Shown in pieces: positions 9,190 to 18,529 of a DNA stretch of 64,000 nucleotides. The DNA lies in contig BLAL01000242.1 in the NCBI GenBank assembly GCA_015698045.1, forward strand, positions 1,307,001-1,371,000. Direction: 5' to 3'. This DNA comes from Rhizophagus clarus (lineage: Eukaryota; Glomeromycota; Glomeromycetes; Glomerales; Glomeraceae). Position numbers and translations under genes: made by a program. The notes beneath the pieces were generated by a model that was given only the letters and a program-made list of their open reading frames with translations, had not been told where the DNA came from and made no database searches. How positions within the stretch are numbered: position 1 is the first letter of the stretch; every line of letters starts with the position of its first letter.

Positions 9190-11130
9190 TTATTTATTTA
9201 TTATTTACTGTGATATACAATATTTGAAATATATCTTTATATAATAAAATTCAAATAAACAATAAATTTATTTACTAAACAGATGATGAGATATTATCAT
9301 CATTATTATTGTGAGCAAAATTCACTAATGTTTGTAAATTTTTTAACTAAAAATTTGATAAATCGTATTCTAATTCGCACGGCACGTTATTTAAAAAAAA
9401 CTTTGCGTTAAATACGGAAATCTGCCTGGTTTCTTTTCTTTGTTTGAAGATTTTTATAAAAATTGTTGACGATTTCTTCTAGTACCTTATTTAGATAAGT
9501 GCTTAATGCAGTCGTTCGTTTCTTTACAGTCAGGACAAAGTCTTGGAGATTTCCTCCTAGTTCTCTTGTTACTTAAATTGATTCTTTGAACATATGGAGT
9601 TCTTTGTTCGTAATTATTCTTTGACGACATTGTAAAACGATTATTATATAAACGATTATTATATAAAAGCTTATTATTGCGAGAAAAGATCATAGAACGA
9701 TCAAAAGATCGATTTTTCATATATATGTGAGGAACTAGTAAATTAATATCGACTCTATATGACTTTATATACATTATTGATTGTCAAATTTTGTAAAATA
9801 AAATCCTATTCACAATAAATTTTTCTTTAAAAAAATATTTGTAATGAAATTTCGGGAATGCAATGTCGGGTGTACGGTGGGCACCCCATTTCCCCAAAAA
9901 CAGTTCATTTTCAGTTCCTGAAATCTCCGACACACACGCGGGACAAAATTATTTATATAATTTATAAATAATAATCGAACATGTTATTTTTAAAATGATA
10001 ATTTTCAATCTAAAGTATTAAGGTTATATATTAAGGTTTCTTTGAAAGACAAAATAAGTACTATTACTCCCTTTAAAAGATCACAGGTTCGATCTAGACG
10101 AGTTCTTAGTAGGCTTAACTACAACATACTTAACCATTTAAAGATCACAAGTAGCTTTACAAAGTTTTTCCTAGTAAAAAAGATTTGTGCTTAGTACATA
10201 CATAATATTATGTACTGTACTGTACTCTGTCAGTATGATTTTTTGTTGGTTTTTAAATTCTTTTTTTCTATTCAGCTATCTATCGATATTTATCATCGGA
10301 CGTTTAATTTTGATAGTAAAATAATCAATCAGCAGTTTTTCCGCATTTAACCTTATTTAAATTAATAAATTATTGAATAAAGACTTTTTTATCGTTAATT
10401 TTCCTTATTTATAAATGATTAATTTATCGATACGCGAATGAAGTAAATATTCCACAACATTTAATATTTGATGACGTAAATTTTTTTAGCTAAAAAAATG
10501 GAAAACAACGAATTAAAAAAAAGGAAATCTCCGCTTTTATTTTATCTGAAATTGCTAGTTATTAGACAAATAAATGTGTTGTCAATTAATGGCATATGGG
10601 ATTGATTGTAATAAAAGGATTGTAAACGTGTCAAACCGTAAACCTCAGATTATTTATTCATTCTGTACCTTCTAATTATGATGCTATATCAATTATAGAA
10701 TAGTTAGACCCGATGTAATGAATTTCTCCATGGAAGAGACAAAATAATGCACTTAATGTTTACAAAGTAAGTCGTCGGATTTTAGCGGGTTGCTTGAAAT
10801 CCGTAGGAAATTTTCTTTCTATTGTTTATTGGCAATAAATCTAAAAGATGATGCGTAATTTTATCATAATTAATTTATCGTAAATCAACTTTACTATAGT
10901 TGCACAAAAGGTTATTTCACGACAAAATAAAAGTGATAACAAATTAAATTCCTATTAGATACATCTGCGGTAGTTTTAATACTTTAACCATCTGCTATAT
11001 AATGTTGAATTTTCGGAAGCTAGTTACGAAATTTTTATATTTCGTAAGGTTTCCAAAGATTTATCATGTCACTTTAAAGTTAGGCTTCTTACGACTTGGC
11101 CGAATGGATTATTATGGTGCACGGTCAACT
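9190..11130. repeat. segmental duplication, copy B (direct repeat of 4815-7700)
   Basis: Second copy of the block carrying a family 1 gene, here broken (9290-9630). Match quality is uneven. The 5' half of the gene and roughly 700 bp upstream are nearly identical to copy A, while the 3' half of the gene and the far end are visibly more diverged, with many small indels. It lacks the 874-bp retroposon, so it preserves the pre-insertion state near 11018-11060. Homology fades after about 11110 (CGACTTGGCCGAATGG against CGACTTAGTCGAATGA). Confidence 0.9.
9290..9630 (-). pseudogene. family 1 gene, broken copy
   Basis: Paralogue of the gene at 4886-5260, with ATG at 9630. The first 46 codons (through CPDCKETND and CIKHLS) are the same as in copy A. 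Then small length differences at about 9480-9495 shift the frame and bring in a stop right after HLSK, and further indels follow (about 9340-9440). DNA similarity to the C-terminal half nevertheless continues to about 9290. The frame is open 48 codons upstream of this ATG to 9774, but copy A does not keep that extension, so it is not taken as coding. A truncated 47-aa product could in principle still be made. Host gene, probably dead. Confidence 0.75.
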
Positions 11131-11296
11131 AAATAAATCAAAAAAATATATGGTATCATATAAAAATTTTCTATTAAAGATTTCTGATTAAAATATTAAT
11201 TAGCTGCGTCTTATAATAAATTTCTTACTAAAAGCTAAATTGACATGTTCATTTCATTTGAACGACTGAATGAAATGTTTAAATGCTTACAAAAAA

Positions 11297-11469
11297 CACA
11301 GGTCGAAATGGTATGGTTCCAACACAGACATTCCGGTATACATGATGGAAAACCGACCAATTTCCATTAGATATCTTAGACATTTCTAGAAAATTGAACG
11401 GAAATTGGACAAGTTTTCATAGGGGTTACATAGATAAACATCATTGAAATTGCATCTCTTCGACCAATG
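11297..11469 (+). mobile_element. short CACTA-like element, copy 1
   Basis: A 173-bp insert with ends CACAGGTCGAA and (read inward from the other side) CATTGGTCGAA, flanked by AAA on both sides. The same element lies in opposite orientation at 11612-11815; shared words include CAGACATTC, TATACATGATGGAA, CCAATTTCCATTA and GACATTTCTAGAAAA. The corresponding place in the right arm of the inverted duplication (about 17300-17345) lacks it. Ends beginning CAC with a 3-bp target duplication fit the CACTA/EnSpm superfamily, but with no transposase this stays an inference. Confidence 0.72.
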
Positions 11470-11611
11470 AAACTCATGTGTCATATAGTTATTATAGAAA
11501 TAGGTGAGAAATGGAATGTTTTATACTTCACACTAATTACTAAGTTAGTTGCTGTAAAGACATTATTTTCATGGAATAGTATATAGGTTAATGAATCTTA
11601 TCGAGCAAATT
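11470..11611. other. host sequence trapped between two CACTA-like insertions
   Basis: This spacer is not part of either element. It matches the reverse complement of about 17193-17300 in the right arm (AATAGGTGA, TTAGTTGCTGTAAAG, TTTTCATGGAATA, TATCGAGCAAATT), so it was there before both insertions. Confidence 0.75.
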
Positions 11612-11815
11612 CACTAGTCGAAGGGAAGCAATTTCAATAATGTTTCATCTATGTAAATCTAACAGAAACTTTGTCCGGTTTCCGTTGTGTGCATGTAACA
11701 TCTATAGAATTTCCAATTTTTCTAGAAATGTCTTAGATATTTAATGGAAATTGGACAGGTTTCCATCATGTATACTAGAATGTCTGCGTTGGAAATCATA
11801 CCACTTTGACCAGTG
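11612..11815 (-). mobile_element. short CACTA-like element, copy 2 (inverted)
   Basis: A 204-bp insert with ends CACTAGTCGAAG and, from the other side, CACTGGTCAAAG (10 of 12 match), flanked by ATT at 11609-11611 and 11816-11818. The empty site is preserved in the right arm as GAGCAAATTGTTGATCG read on the minus strand near 17200. The two copies face each other across 142 bp, so the whole 11297-11815 stretch mimics a single hairpin element. Confidence 0.8.
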
Positions 11816-12703
11816 ATTGTTGATCGATTATACATAATGATTGAATATATATACACAAAGAATTAGTATTGGAAATCCTCATGTAGTTGAAGTTTATATA
11901 TTCATATTGACAAATTATAACCAATCAAAATCGGTTACACGCATTTTTTTATTAAAACATACATTTGCTGCCAGTATAATTTTTTTGGTGAATAATTTTA
12001 GTATTAGAGATATAACTTTAATAAATAAACATCAGCGTTATTTAGTAGTTCGAAGCGAAATTCAAAATCTTAGTTTCAACAAGTTTTGGGAAAATGTATG
12101 GAGCACAAATGACATTGATGGCCCAATAAATTTTCATGATAAAGAATCACGCTTGTAACTTCTTACATATTGTAATATTGGCAGTGCCAACATAAATGAA
12201 AATCTTTTCATTACACGAATCGATCCAGCCTTTGTTATTTAATGACTAATAATCAGAGGAATAAACGAGTTGAATTACTTTAATATAATACTTCATTCAT
12301 TTTTTATTTTATTTTTTATTTTATTTATTAATTTATTTATTTATTTTTTTTTTTTAAAAAAAAAAAAGAGCTACTACTATCAATTCAATGTCGCACAAAA
12401 GATTTCAACAAAGATTTTCCCAGAGAACAAAAAAGATCCTGTAAATCAATCATCAGTTTATGCATGGCCTGTGCATAAAATTCAACTGAGAAAGCTGATC
12501 ATAATAATTAATGGTTAAAACAAAATTTACGTAAACTAATATCATGTTTGATGTTTCATATCAATATCTCTCATAAAACTTTATTTAAAAAAAAAATTTT
12601 CAGAACCTTAAAAATCGATTTATTAAACATACTGTAAATAATTTAATTAACCTAATCATAAATAAATACTGTAAAAAAAATTTTCTTATAATAAAAAGTT
12701 TCA

Positions 12704-12905
12704 ATGTCATCAAAAATTATGAATAGAAGGTACATAGTAATAAAATAACAAGAGAACTAGGAGGAACTTCAAAGCTTTCTTAAAGAATAAAATAGTAAAG
12801 AAAAAGAAAAGAAAAAAAATGGTTTTAATATTATTTGTCAAATTTCATTTAAAAGATTTACAAGAATAGGTAATTATTACGACACAAAATCGTAATATTA
12901 CTCTT
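12704..12905 (+). pseudogene. family 1 gene, broken copy in the left arm
   Basis: Begins ATGTCATCAAAAAATTATGA, like the intact copies, but a stop follows within the first few codons. The stretch AATAACAAGAGAACTAGGAGGAA matches the basic patch region of the copy at 4886-5260. The CPDC region and the middle are lost or scrambled, and weak DNA similarity to the C-terminal part (TTAAAAGATTTACAAGAAT) continues to about 12905. It pairs with the broken copy at 15905-16104, which shares the early stop (TATGAATAG in both), so the gene was already dead, or died in step, when the inverted duplication formed. Confidence 0.65.
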
Positions 12906-14948
12906 CTAATAAAAAAATGATGCTGCTAATAAAAGCCCGTGAAAAAAAAAAAAATTTTCTCTTCCCAATTAAAACATTCTGAATTTTTTTTGTTTTGTTT
13001 TAGTTTTGTCATAATTTACTTTCATTTTTAAGGAATAAATGTTTTTCTCGGGAGTTTTCACCATATTTTTGTTTTTTCTGAGCCAATTATGTTTCTCTTT
13101 AGGAAAAAATTGATGAAATGGTCAAACGTATTAAATACTCATTAAAACGCGAGATAAAAATGTAGAATTAATTTAAGGAGTGTTTTTCAATTTTTTTTCT
13201 TTCTTTTTTTTTCAGAGTATCCATAGATTTGTCAAAAAGACTTTACCAGTGCTTTATATATAAAATTACAAATGAAGATTATTTTAGATGGCTCTATCCG
13301 TTTTTCTATGAGCAAGAGATCTATTTAATTTTAATGCAAGACCCGAACCGAAATTTAACCGAAATCTTAGAAAAAAAACAATCGATCCCTGTGATTTATG
13401 TTTAATAATTATTTGCCGAATATTAACTAACGCGGATACTGTTATAAATAATGAATAGGTCATTGCGAGAATTGATTCCCTTAAATGAATAGCCCCGGTT
13501 GCAACTGCCGATTTCTTATTTCTAATTTAGGCTTATAATAACACGAGAATTTGATTGGATTAAATATATAATATACTGTACTTATAGTACATATTGGTCT
13601 GATCATAGATTTGCAAATAATTATTTATATACAGCAGAACAAAGTAATAACGATATTATTTTTTAATAATACATAAAAAAATATCGCTATTGATCTACAA
13701 ATTCTTTACGAGATACAGAATAAGTAAGTATACGATTTTTTTTTTACGCCACTTAACATATTTTTAACCAATCATTCATCCCTTCTGCAGGTAAAAAAAA
13801 AAAACACGACAATGCTTTTTAAATGATTGTCAAGCTTCCACATTAGGAATGTCTTTTATTGACAATATATAGCCAAATAAATTATTATTACACTCGAATT
13901 AGTTTCATACTTACGTACATTTTTGATACAAAAAATAAGTAATTAAACAAGTTTTCTTTTCTTTAAAAACTTTGTAATGTTAAACATTTTAAAGACAGTA
14001 TCGTTCGACATGGCTAGCATATATTTAAAATATTTCTTAAATAAAATTTAAAAACAAAAATTCTAATTCTAATTGATTAATAAATTATTCAGGAAAAATG
14101 CATAATGAATTATTATAATTGGGTGATAAATTTTTAAATCAATATATTTTACTATCTATTGATGCCAGGAATATTTTAATGTCCCCATTTAATAACTGTA
14201 ATAAATTTTTTTTCTTGTTACATTCTTCCACTTAAATGCATAACAGTTATTTTATATATAAATGTATCATGATTTATAAACAGAGGCTGTGCCTAGTTTG
14301 TAAATGACAATTTAGAAACTCTAAATTTAATTTATTATCAGGAATAGTAAGTGTTACGCGTACAAGTTAAAAAAAAATTAAAATATAAAAAATACAAAAT
14401 AATGTATAACTATCTGGGTACATATAACCAATCCAACTTTAGAAAAATCCCCCAGTCTAGTCTATTCCTTCGTAAGAGAACTAATATAAGTGATTTACGA
14501 AGGAAATTAAAAAACAACTGAAAAATAGGGCTCAAAAGCTAAAGAAGAAAAAATGTCTATATTAATAAGGTGGTGATACCGCGGACCGCTATGTAAGAAA
14601 TATGAGCCATAGTCGACTTTCTGTCTTCTGGTTTATAAGTTTCGAAACTTCTGAGCATTCAAAATAGTTCCTATAAAAAACGAAATGGTAAAAATGATAA
14701 AATTATACTATCAATGCACAATAAATTTGCCAATTTTCGACTCGCATATTGCAAATTAAAAATTATTTATATAAATACAGTATTTAAGTTTGATACATTT
14801 GATAAAATAGATGAATACAAAAATGATGTTCATTTTTCATTTTCTATTATTCAAATTCTGTTATACTAACTGCGGAATATAAATACCTATTTTTTGCTGA
14901 ACCCCAACAATTATAATACTAAATTACTAAATTCCACGATTTTAAAGG
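12906..14948. other. A+T-rich non-coding stretch around the centre of the inverted duplication
   Basis: After the left arm ends near 13090 there is spacer of unclear origin to about 14630. From there to 14850 the sequence is the inverted relative of 4356-4805. No supported gene and no open frame with a paralogue here. Confidence 0.5.
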
Positions 14949-15576
14949 GTCTGGTTTCATTTCATCGACAATCATCGTCATTTCGCCGACAAATGTTTCA
15001 TCGACAGGATCATTACACCGACAAGCGTTTCACCGACAGTTAAAAATTATAAACTCATATTGAATATCATAATTATATTTTATTATATAAAATACTTCGG
15101 TATAATCAAATAGTAACATTAACGTATTTATTTACATATGATTTCTAATTTTATCTTTAACCATGATAAAACCATGAACATTTATTTAGGCTTATTACGA
15201 ATAATCATTTTTTTTTTTTTAAAAAAAAAAAGATTTTGATGAGAATAAAAAAGAATATTTCAGTTGATGAAAATAAAAAGAGTTTTTGAAGAAGATCTAA
15301 AAAGATTTGATGCAGATAAAAAAAGATCTAATATTAATATATATGTATACAATATTATTTGAAAATAATTGTGCATCGTAATAAAAAAAAATGTTGTGGC
15401 TATTTACATATTAGTAATTACTAAATTAGGACAATAATAAAATTTTTTTATTCGTTTAAAAAAATTTTTTTTATAAATGTCGGTGAGATGACCTGTCGGT
15501 GAAACGATCCTGTCGGTGAAACGTTTGTCGGTGAAATGACTGTCGGTGAGATGATTGTCGGTGAGTTAAACGCGAC
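14949..15576. mobile_element. element with iterated CACCGACA ends, copy 1
   Basis: About 630 bp. Each end is built of four to six short units of the type TTTCACCGACA plus a few spacer bases, pointing inward from both ends. The left end (14949-15045) has units ATCGACAATC, GCCGACAAATG, ATCGACAGGATC, ACCGACAAGCG and ACCGACAG; the right end (15476-15576) is their inverse. Read from outside, the right end starts GTCGCGTTTAACTCACCGAC, very like the left end of the copy at 26384 (GTCGTGTTTGACTCACCAAC). The interior is A+T-rich and has no coding frame. Iterated sub-terminal words are typical transposase-binding arrays of non-autonomous DNA transposons; the superfamily is not assigned and no target duplication is clear. 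Confidence 0.8.
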
Positions 15577-15774
15577 ACTCTATCTGGTTAAGATTTTTGA
15601 AATTCATCTCTGAATAGAGCTGATTTTCACTATATGAGATTTTTTTTTAAAAATAACTTAGTATAAATATAAGCGCGGGAAACTCAAAAAAAAATGAAAA
15701 AGATTATATAGAATTCGCTTCAGGAAAAAAAAAAATTATTGTTTAAATATGAAAATAAGCTGCACATATTAACT
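15577..15774. other. spacer with block matching 3650-3740
   Basis: The part at about 15700-15774 (GAATTCGCTTCAGG, then ATAAGCTGCACATAT) is the reverse complement relative of 3676-3735. No gene. Confidence 0.5.
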
Positions 15775-15904
15775 TAAATATGCTGAAAACTCCCGAGAAA
15801 ATATTTATTCTTTAAAAAATGAGAGTAAATTATGACAAACCCAAAAAAAAAGTTCAGGATGTTTAATTAAGAAAAGAAAAAAATTTTTTTTTTACAGAGA
15901 ATAT

Positions 15905-16104
15905 TCCGATTTTGTGTTGTATTAATTACTTATTATTGTAAAACTTTTAAATGAAATTTGACAAATAATGTTAATCCCCGTTTTCTCCTAATGTTTTTTT
16001 TTCTTTTTTTTACTATTTTATTCTTTAAGAAAGCTTGAAGTTATTCCTAGCTCTCTTGTTATTTTATTACTATGTATTTTCTATTCATAATTATTTGACG
16101 ACAT
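15905..16104 (-). pseudogene. family 1 gene, broken copy in the right arm
   Basis: On the minus strand it begins ATGTCGTCAAATAATTATGA at 16104, followed immediately by a stop, as in its partner at 12704. AATAACAAGAGAGCTAGGAA follows as in the partner. It has the same scrambled middle and a poly(A)-rich tract, and is not translatable beyond six codons. It supports the view that the inverted duplication copied an already decayed family 1 gene. Confidence 0.65.
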
Positions 16105-17005
16105 TGAAAACTATTTGTAAGAAAATTTCTTTACAGTATTATACTGGGTTAATTAGTATTATGGTCAGCTTTCTCAGTTGAATTTTATGCACAGACCATG
16201 CATAAACTGATTATAGATTTACAGGACCTTTTTTGTTCTCTGGGAAAATATTTGTTAAAATCTTTTGTGCGACATTGAATTGATAGTAGTACTTTGTTTT
16301 TTTTTTAAAATAAATAAATAAATAAATAAAATAAAATAAAAATGGATTAGAATATTATATTAAAGTAATTCAACTCTTCTATATTGATTTGAATCTTTGC
16401 TTATCTTTTTCATTAAAAAGTTCTTCTGATTGGCTGAGATATTAGTCAATAGTCATTAAATAACAATCGAGTAATGAAAAGATTTTCATTAATGCAAATA
16501 TTACAATATGTAAGTTATAATCCCAAACAGGTGTGATTCTTTATCATAAAAATTTATTGGATTATCAAAAAAAACAAAAATACATGAACATTTGTGCTAC
16601 ATTTTCCAAAGGTCAAACGTTACTAACTACAGTACAAGTAGTTAGTCACTTTTGTTGAAACAAAGATGTTAAATTTCGTTTCGAACTAAGTACCGCTGTT
16701 TGTTTACAAATATAAATTAAGATATTAATTGTAATGTGTTTATTAAAGTTAGATTATTATAATAATAAAATTATTCACAAAAAAATTATATTGGCTTACT
16801 CGTATTATAAAATATATAGTTTCACATCTAGAATTTGTTTCATGATGAGAATAAATTTTTCCAATGAGTTATTATTTATATCCGTACTGTAGATCATAAA
16901 CTGTTATCATTCAATGTGTATCAAAAGAAGATAATAGAAAATGTGTACTCGATTTTGATTGGCTATAATAATTCATGTGCCGAATATGTAAACTTCAACT
17001 ACATG

Positions 17006-17100
17006 TACGGACATGGGTTGAAACCATAGGCGGATATAACCTAGGCACTTGAGACACGAAATGCAAAGTTAGATCTTTTGTTGATCGGTCGGATGGAGTG
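17006..17100. mobile_element. 95-bp insertion in the right arm flanked by an 8-bp direct repeat
   Basis: ACTACATG at 16998-17005 and again at 17101-17108 surrounds a segment absent from the left arm, where the corresponding sequence (CCTCATGTAGTTGAAG) is continuous. The 8-bp duplication is the size expected for hAT-type transposition, but the insert has no recognisable inverted ends, so its nature is open. Confidence 0.5.
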
Positions 17101-17392
17101 ACTACATGAGGATCTCCAATACCAGTAATTCCAGACTTCAATAGAGACCGGGTTTTGTGTCAACCATTATTTACAGCATATGAGACGAGCCGATCAACAA
17201 TTTGCTCGATAACCTATATATATTCCATGAAAATATTTTCCTTTACAGCAACTAATAAAACTTAGTACTAGTGTGCGTAAAGCTTATCACCTATTGCTAT
17301 AATAGCTTAGAGTCAAAGCTCTAATAAGTTACTTGTAACGTTTAAACATTTTATTCAGTCATTCAAATGAAATGTTAGTTCAATCTTTTTAT

Positions 17393-17878
17393 TATGAAAA
17401 CAAAAAAAAAAATCTCACACTTACATATACACAAAAAATTAAATTACGATATTACTTAGTAAGTACGTCTTATTCTTATCTGCATTAACTGATATGTGTA
17501 TGTTAATAAAATAAAGAATAAAAAAAACTTTTTTTTCAAAAAAAAAAAATAAAAATAAAAATAAAAATAATTATAATTGAAGAAATAAATTACTTATTTA
17601 AAAAAAAAAAATTAAAAAAAATAAATATAATCACATTATGTATTAAATAATTTTTTTCTAAGGGTTGTCAGAAACGAAAGAATAAAAGTAATTACTTATA
17701 AACCTGAATTTGTTACGCCCTTACAAATTTTAAATGTAAGTGAAGTTCTAGTCAAATTTTGGCAAGTTTAACGACTACTTAAACATTAAAATAAATAGGG
17801 ATCAATATAAGTATATTATTCATGATGAGAAGAAAGAAAACAAAAAAATTACCTTAGATATCTTATACTAGCAAATAG
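17393..17878. other. A+T-rich, low-complexity stretch
   Basis: Dominated by A runs, T runs and AAAATAAAAATAAAA words (about 17520-17640). No gene seen. Confidence 0.55.
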
Positions 17879-17992
17879 TTGGATCTACAAGGAAATCCAC
17901 ATTGTGATCGTAGAAATCCGAAAGGTTCCAATATTTTCCAAATATTCTGTGACGAAACATGTAATATAGATCAAGCCCTCCGTGGTACTACG
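17879..17992 (+). other. short coding-like fragment with Cys/His pattern
   Basis: A 38-codon open stretch with more balanced codon use than its surroundings. It contains GNPHCDRRNPKG, FQIFCDETCN and QALRGTT, but has no start or paralogue in the window. It could be an exon or a relic of a gene. The flanking 200 bp also look less random than the rest, but I cannot connect it to the minus-strand frame at 18239-18529. Confidence 0.22.
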
Positions 17993-18238
17993 TGAACCGA
18001 TCCTCTTGATATACATCGTGGAATTTATTATAAAAGATAGTGGCTATTATTCTCTATTTATACGCAAACATCCATTTGTAAGAGAGTCACGATGATATCC
18101 TTCACAATCGTTGTATTGAATTCGCTATGATTGTTTCTAACAACCTAGAGAAGAATATAAAAGTATTTCAAGATATAAATAGATACTATTTACTATTAAA
18201 TAATTAAATTCATAAGTTCAATATTATTTGTAGTGTTT

Positions 18239-18529
18239 CTATGTAATAAATAATTGCTTGAAATAATGAAATAACAAAATATTTTCAGCAAATTCCACGG
18301 TAACCAAATGATTATTAGTACCGTTTGTTGGTCCGGATAAAATTATGGACAGCTTTTTGACCCACAATTTAACTTTTATTCGCGTTAACTTGGTTTCTGG
18401 CTCTCTTGACTTGATGAGACTCTTTGAATTAAAAAAGTCTCGAATTGATTCGCCCTTGAACTTGATAGTTAAATGAATAATGGCTGGAAGAAGTGGGAAC
18501 ATTTTATGAAAAGAGACATAATTTGACAT
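18239..18529 (-). CDS. hypothetical protein, 96 aa, unrecognised
   Basis: An open frame of 96 codons starting MSNYVSFHKM. Residue composition is balanced (Ser, Thr, Gly, Pro, Glu, Lys, Trp) compared with the Phe/Ile/Asn-rich noise elsewhere, especially between residues 12 and 82: LLPAIIHLTIKFKGE, KSREPETKLTRIKVKLW, LSGPTNGTNNHLVTVEF. Base composition of this stretch is also less A+T-rich than its neighbours. No domain recognised, no membrane segment or signal peptide apparent, no paralogue in the window. It could be a complete small gene, one exon of a larger gene, or a relic. Confidence 0.42.
   Translation of the reverse strand: MSNYVSFHKMFPLLPAIIHLTIKFKGESIRDFFNSKSLIKSREPETKLTRIKVKLWVKKLSIILSGPTNGTNNHLVTVEFAENILLFHYFKQLFIT

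Larger units (their letters stand above)
11236..13090. repeat. left arm of a large inverted duplication
   Basis: Matches the reverse complement of about 15775-17390 through many blocks in the same order. Examples are TTCATTTGAACGACTGAATG (11253), GGTTATCGAGCAAATT-like sequence near 11588-11611, CCAATCAAAATCGG (about 11920), AATCTTTTCATTACACGA (about 12203), TCAATTCAATGTCGCACAAA (about 12380), the broken family 1 gene (12704), and TCGGGAGTTTTCA (about 13050). Similarity is patchy with many indels, so the duplication is old. This arm carries two extra CACTA-like insertions that the right arm lacks. Confidence 0.85.
15775..17390. repeat. right arm of a large inverted duplication
   Basis: Reverse complement partner of 11236-13090 (matching blocks listed there). 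It has its own private insertions, including the 95-bp segment at 17006-17100, and lacks the two CACTA-like elements of the left arm. The arms do not meet: about 2.7 kb lie between them. Confidence 0.85.

Noticed and set aside
9631-9774. 48-codon N-terminal extension of the broken family 1 copy
   Set aside because: Copy A does not keep this frame because of a small length difference just before the ATG, and the family start MSSKN is at 9630.
11297-11815. Single 519-bp foldback transposon
   Set aside because: The right arm of the inverted duplication retains the 142-bp middle without the two ends, showing two independent insertions.
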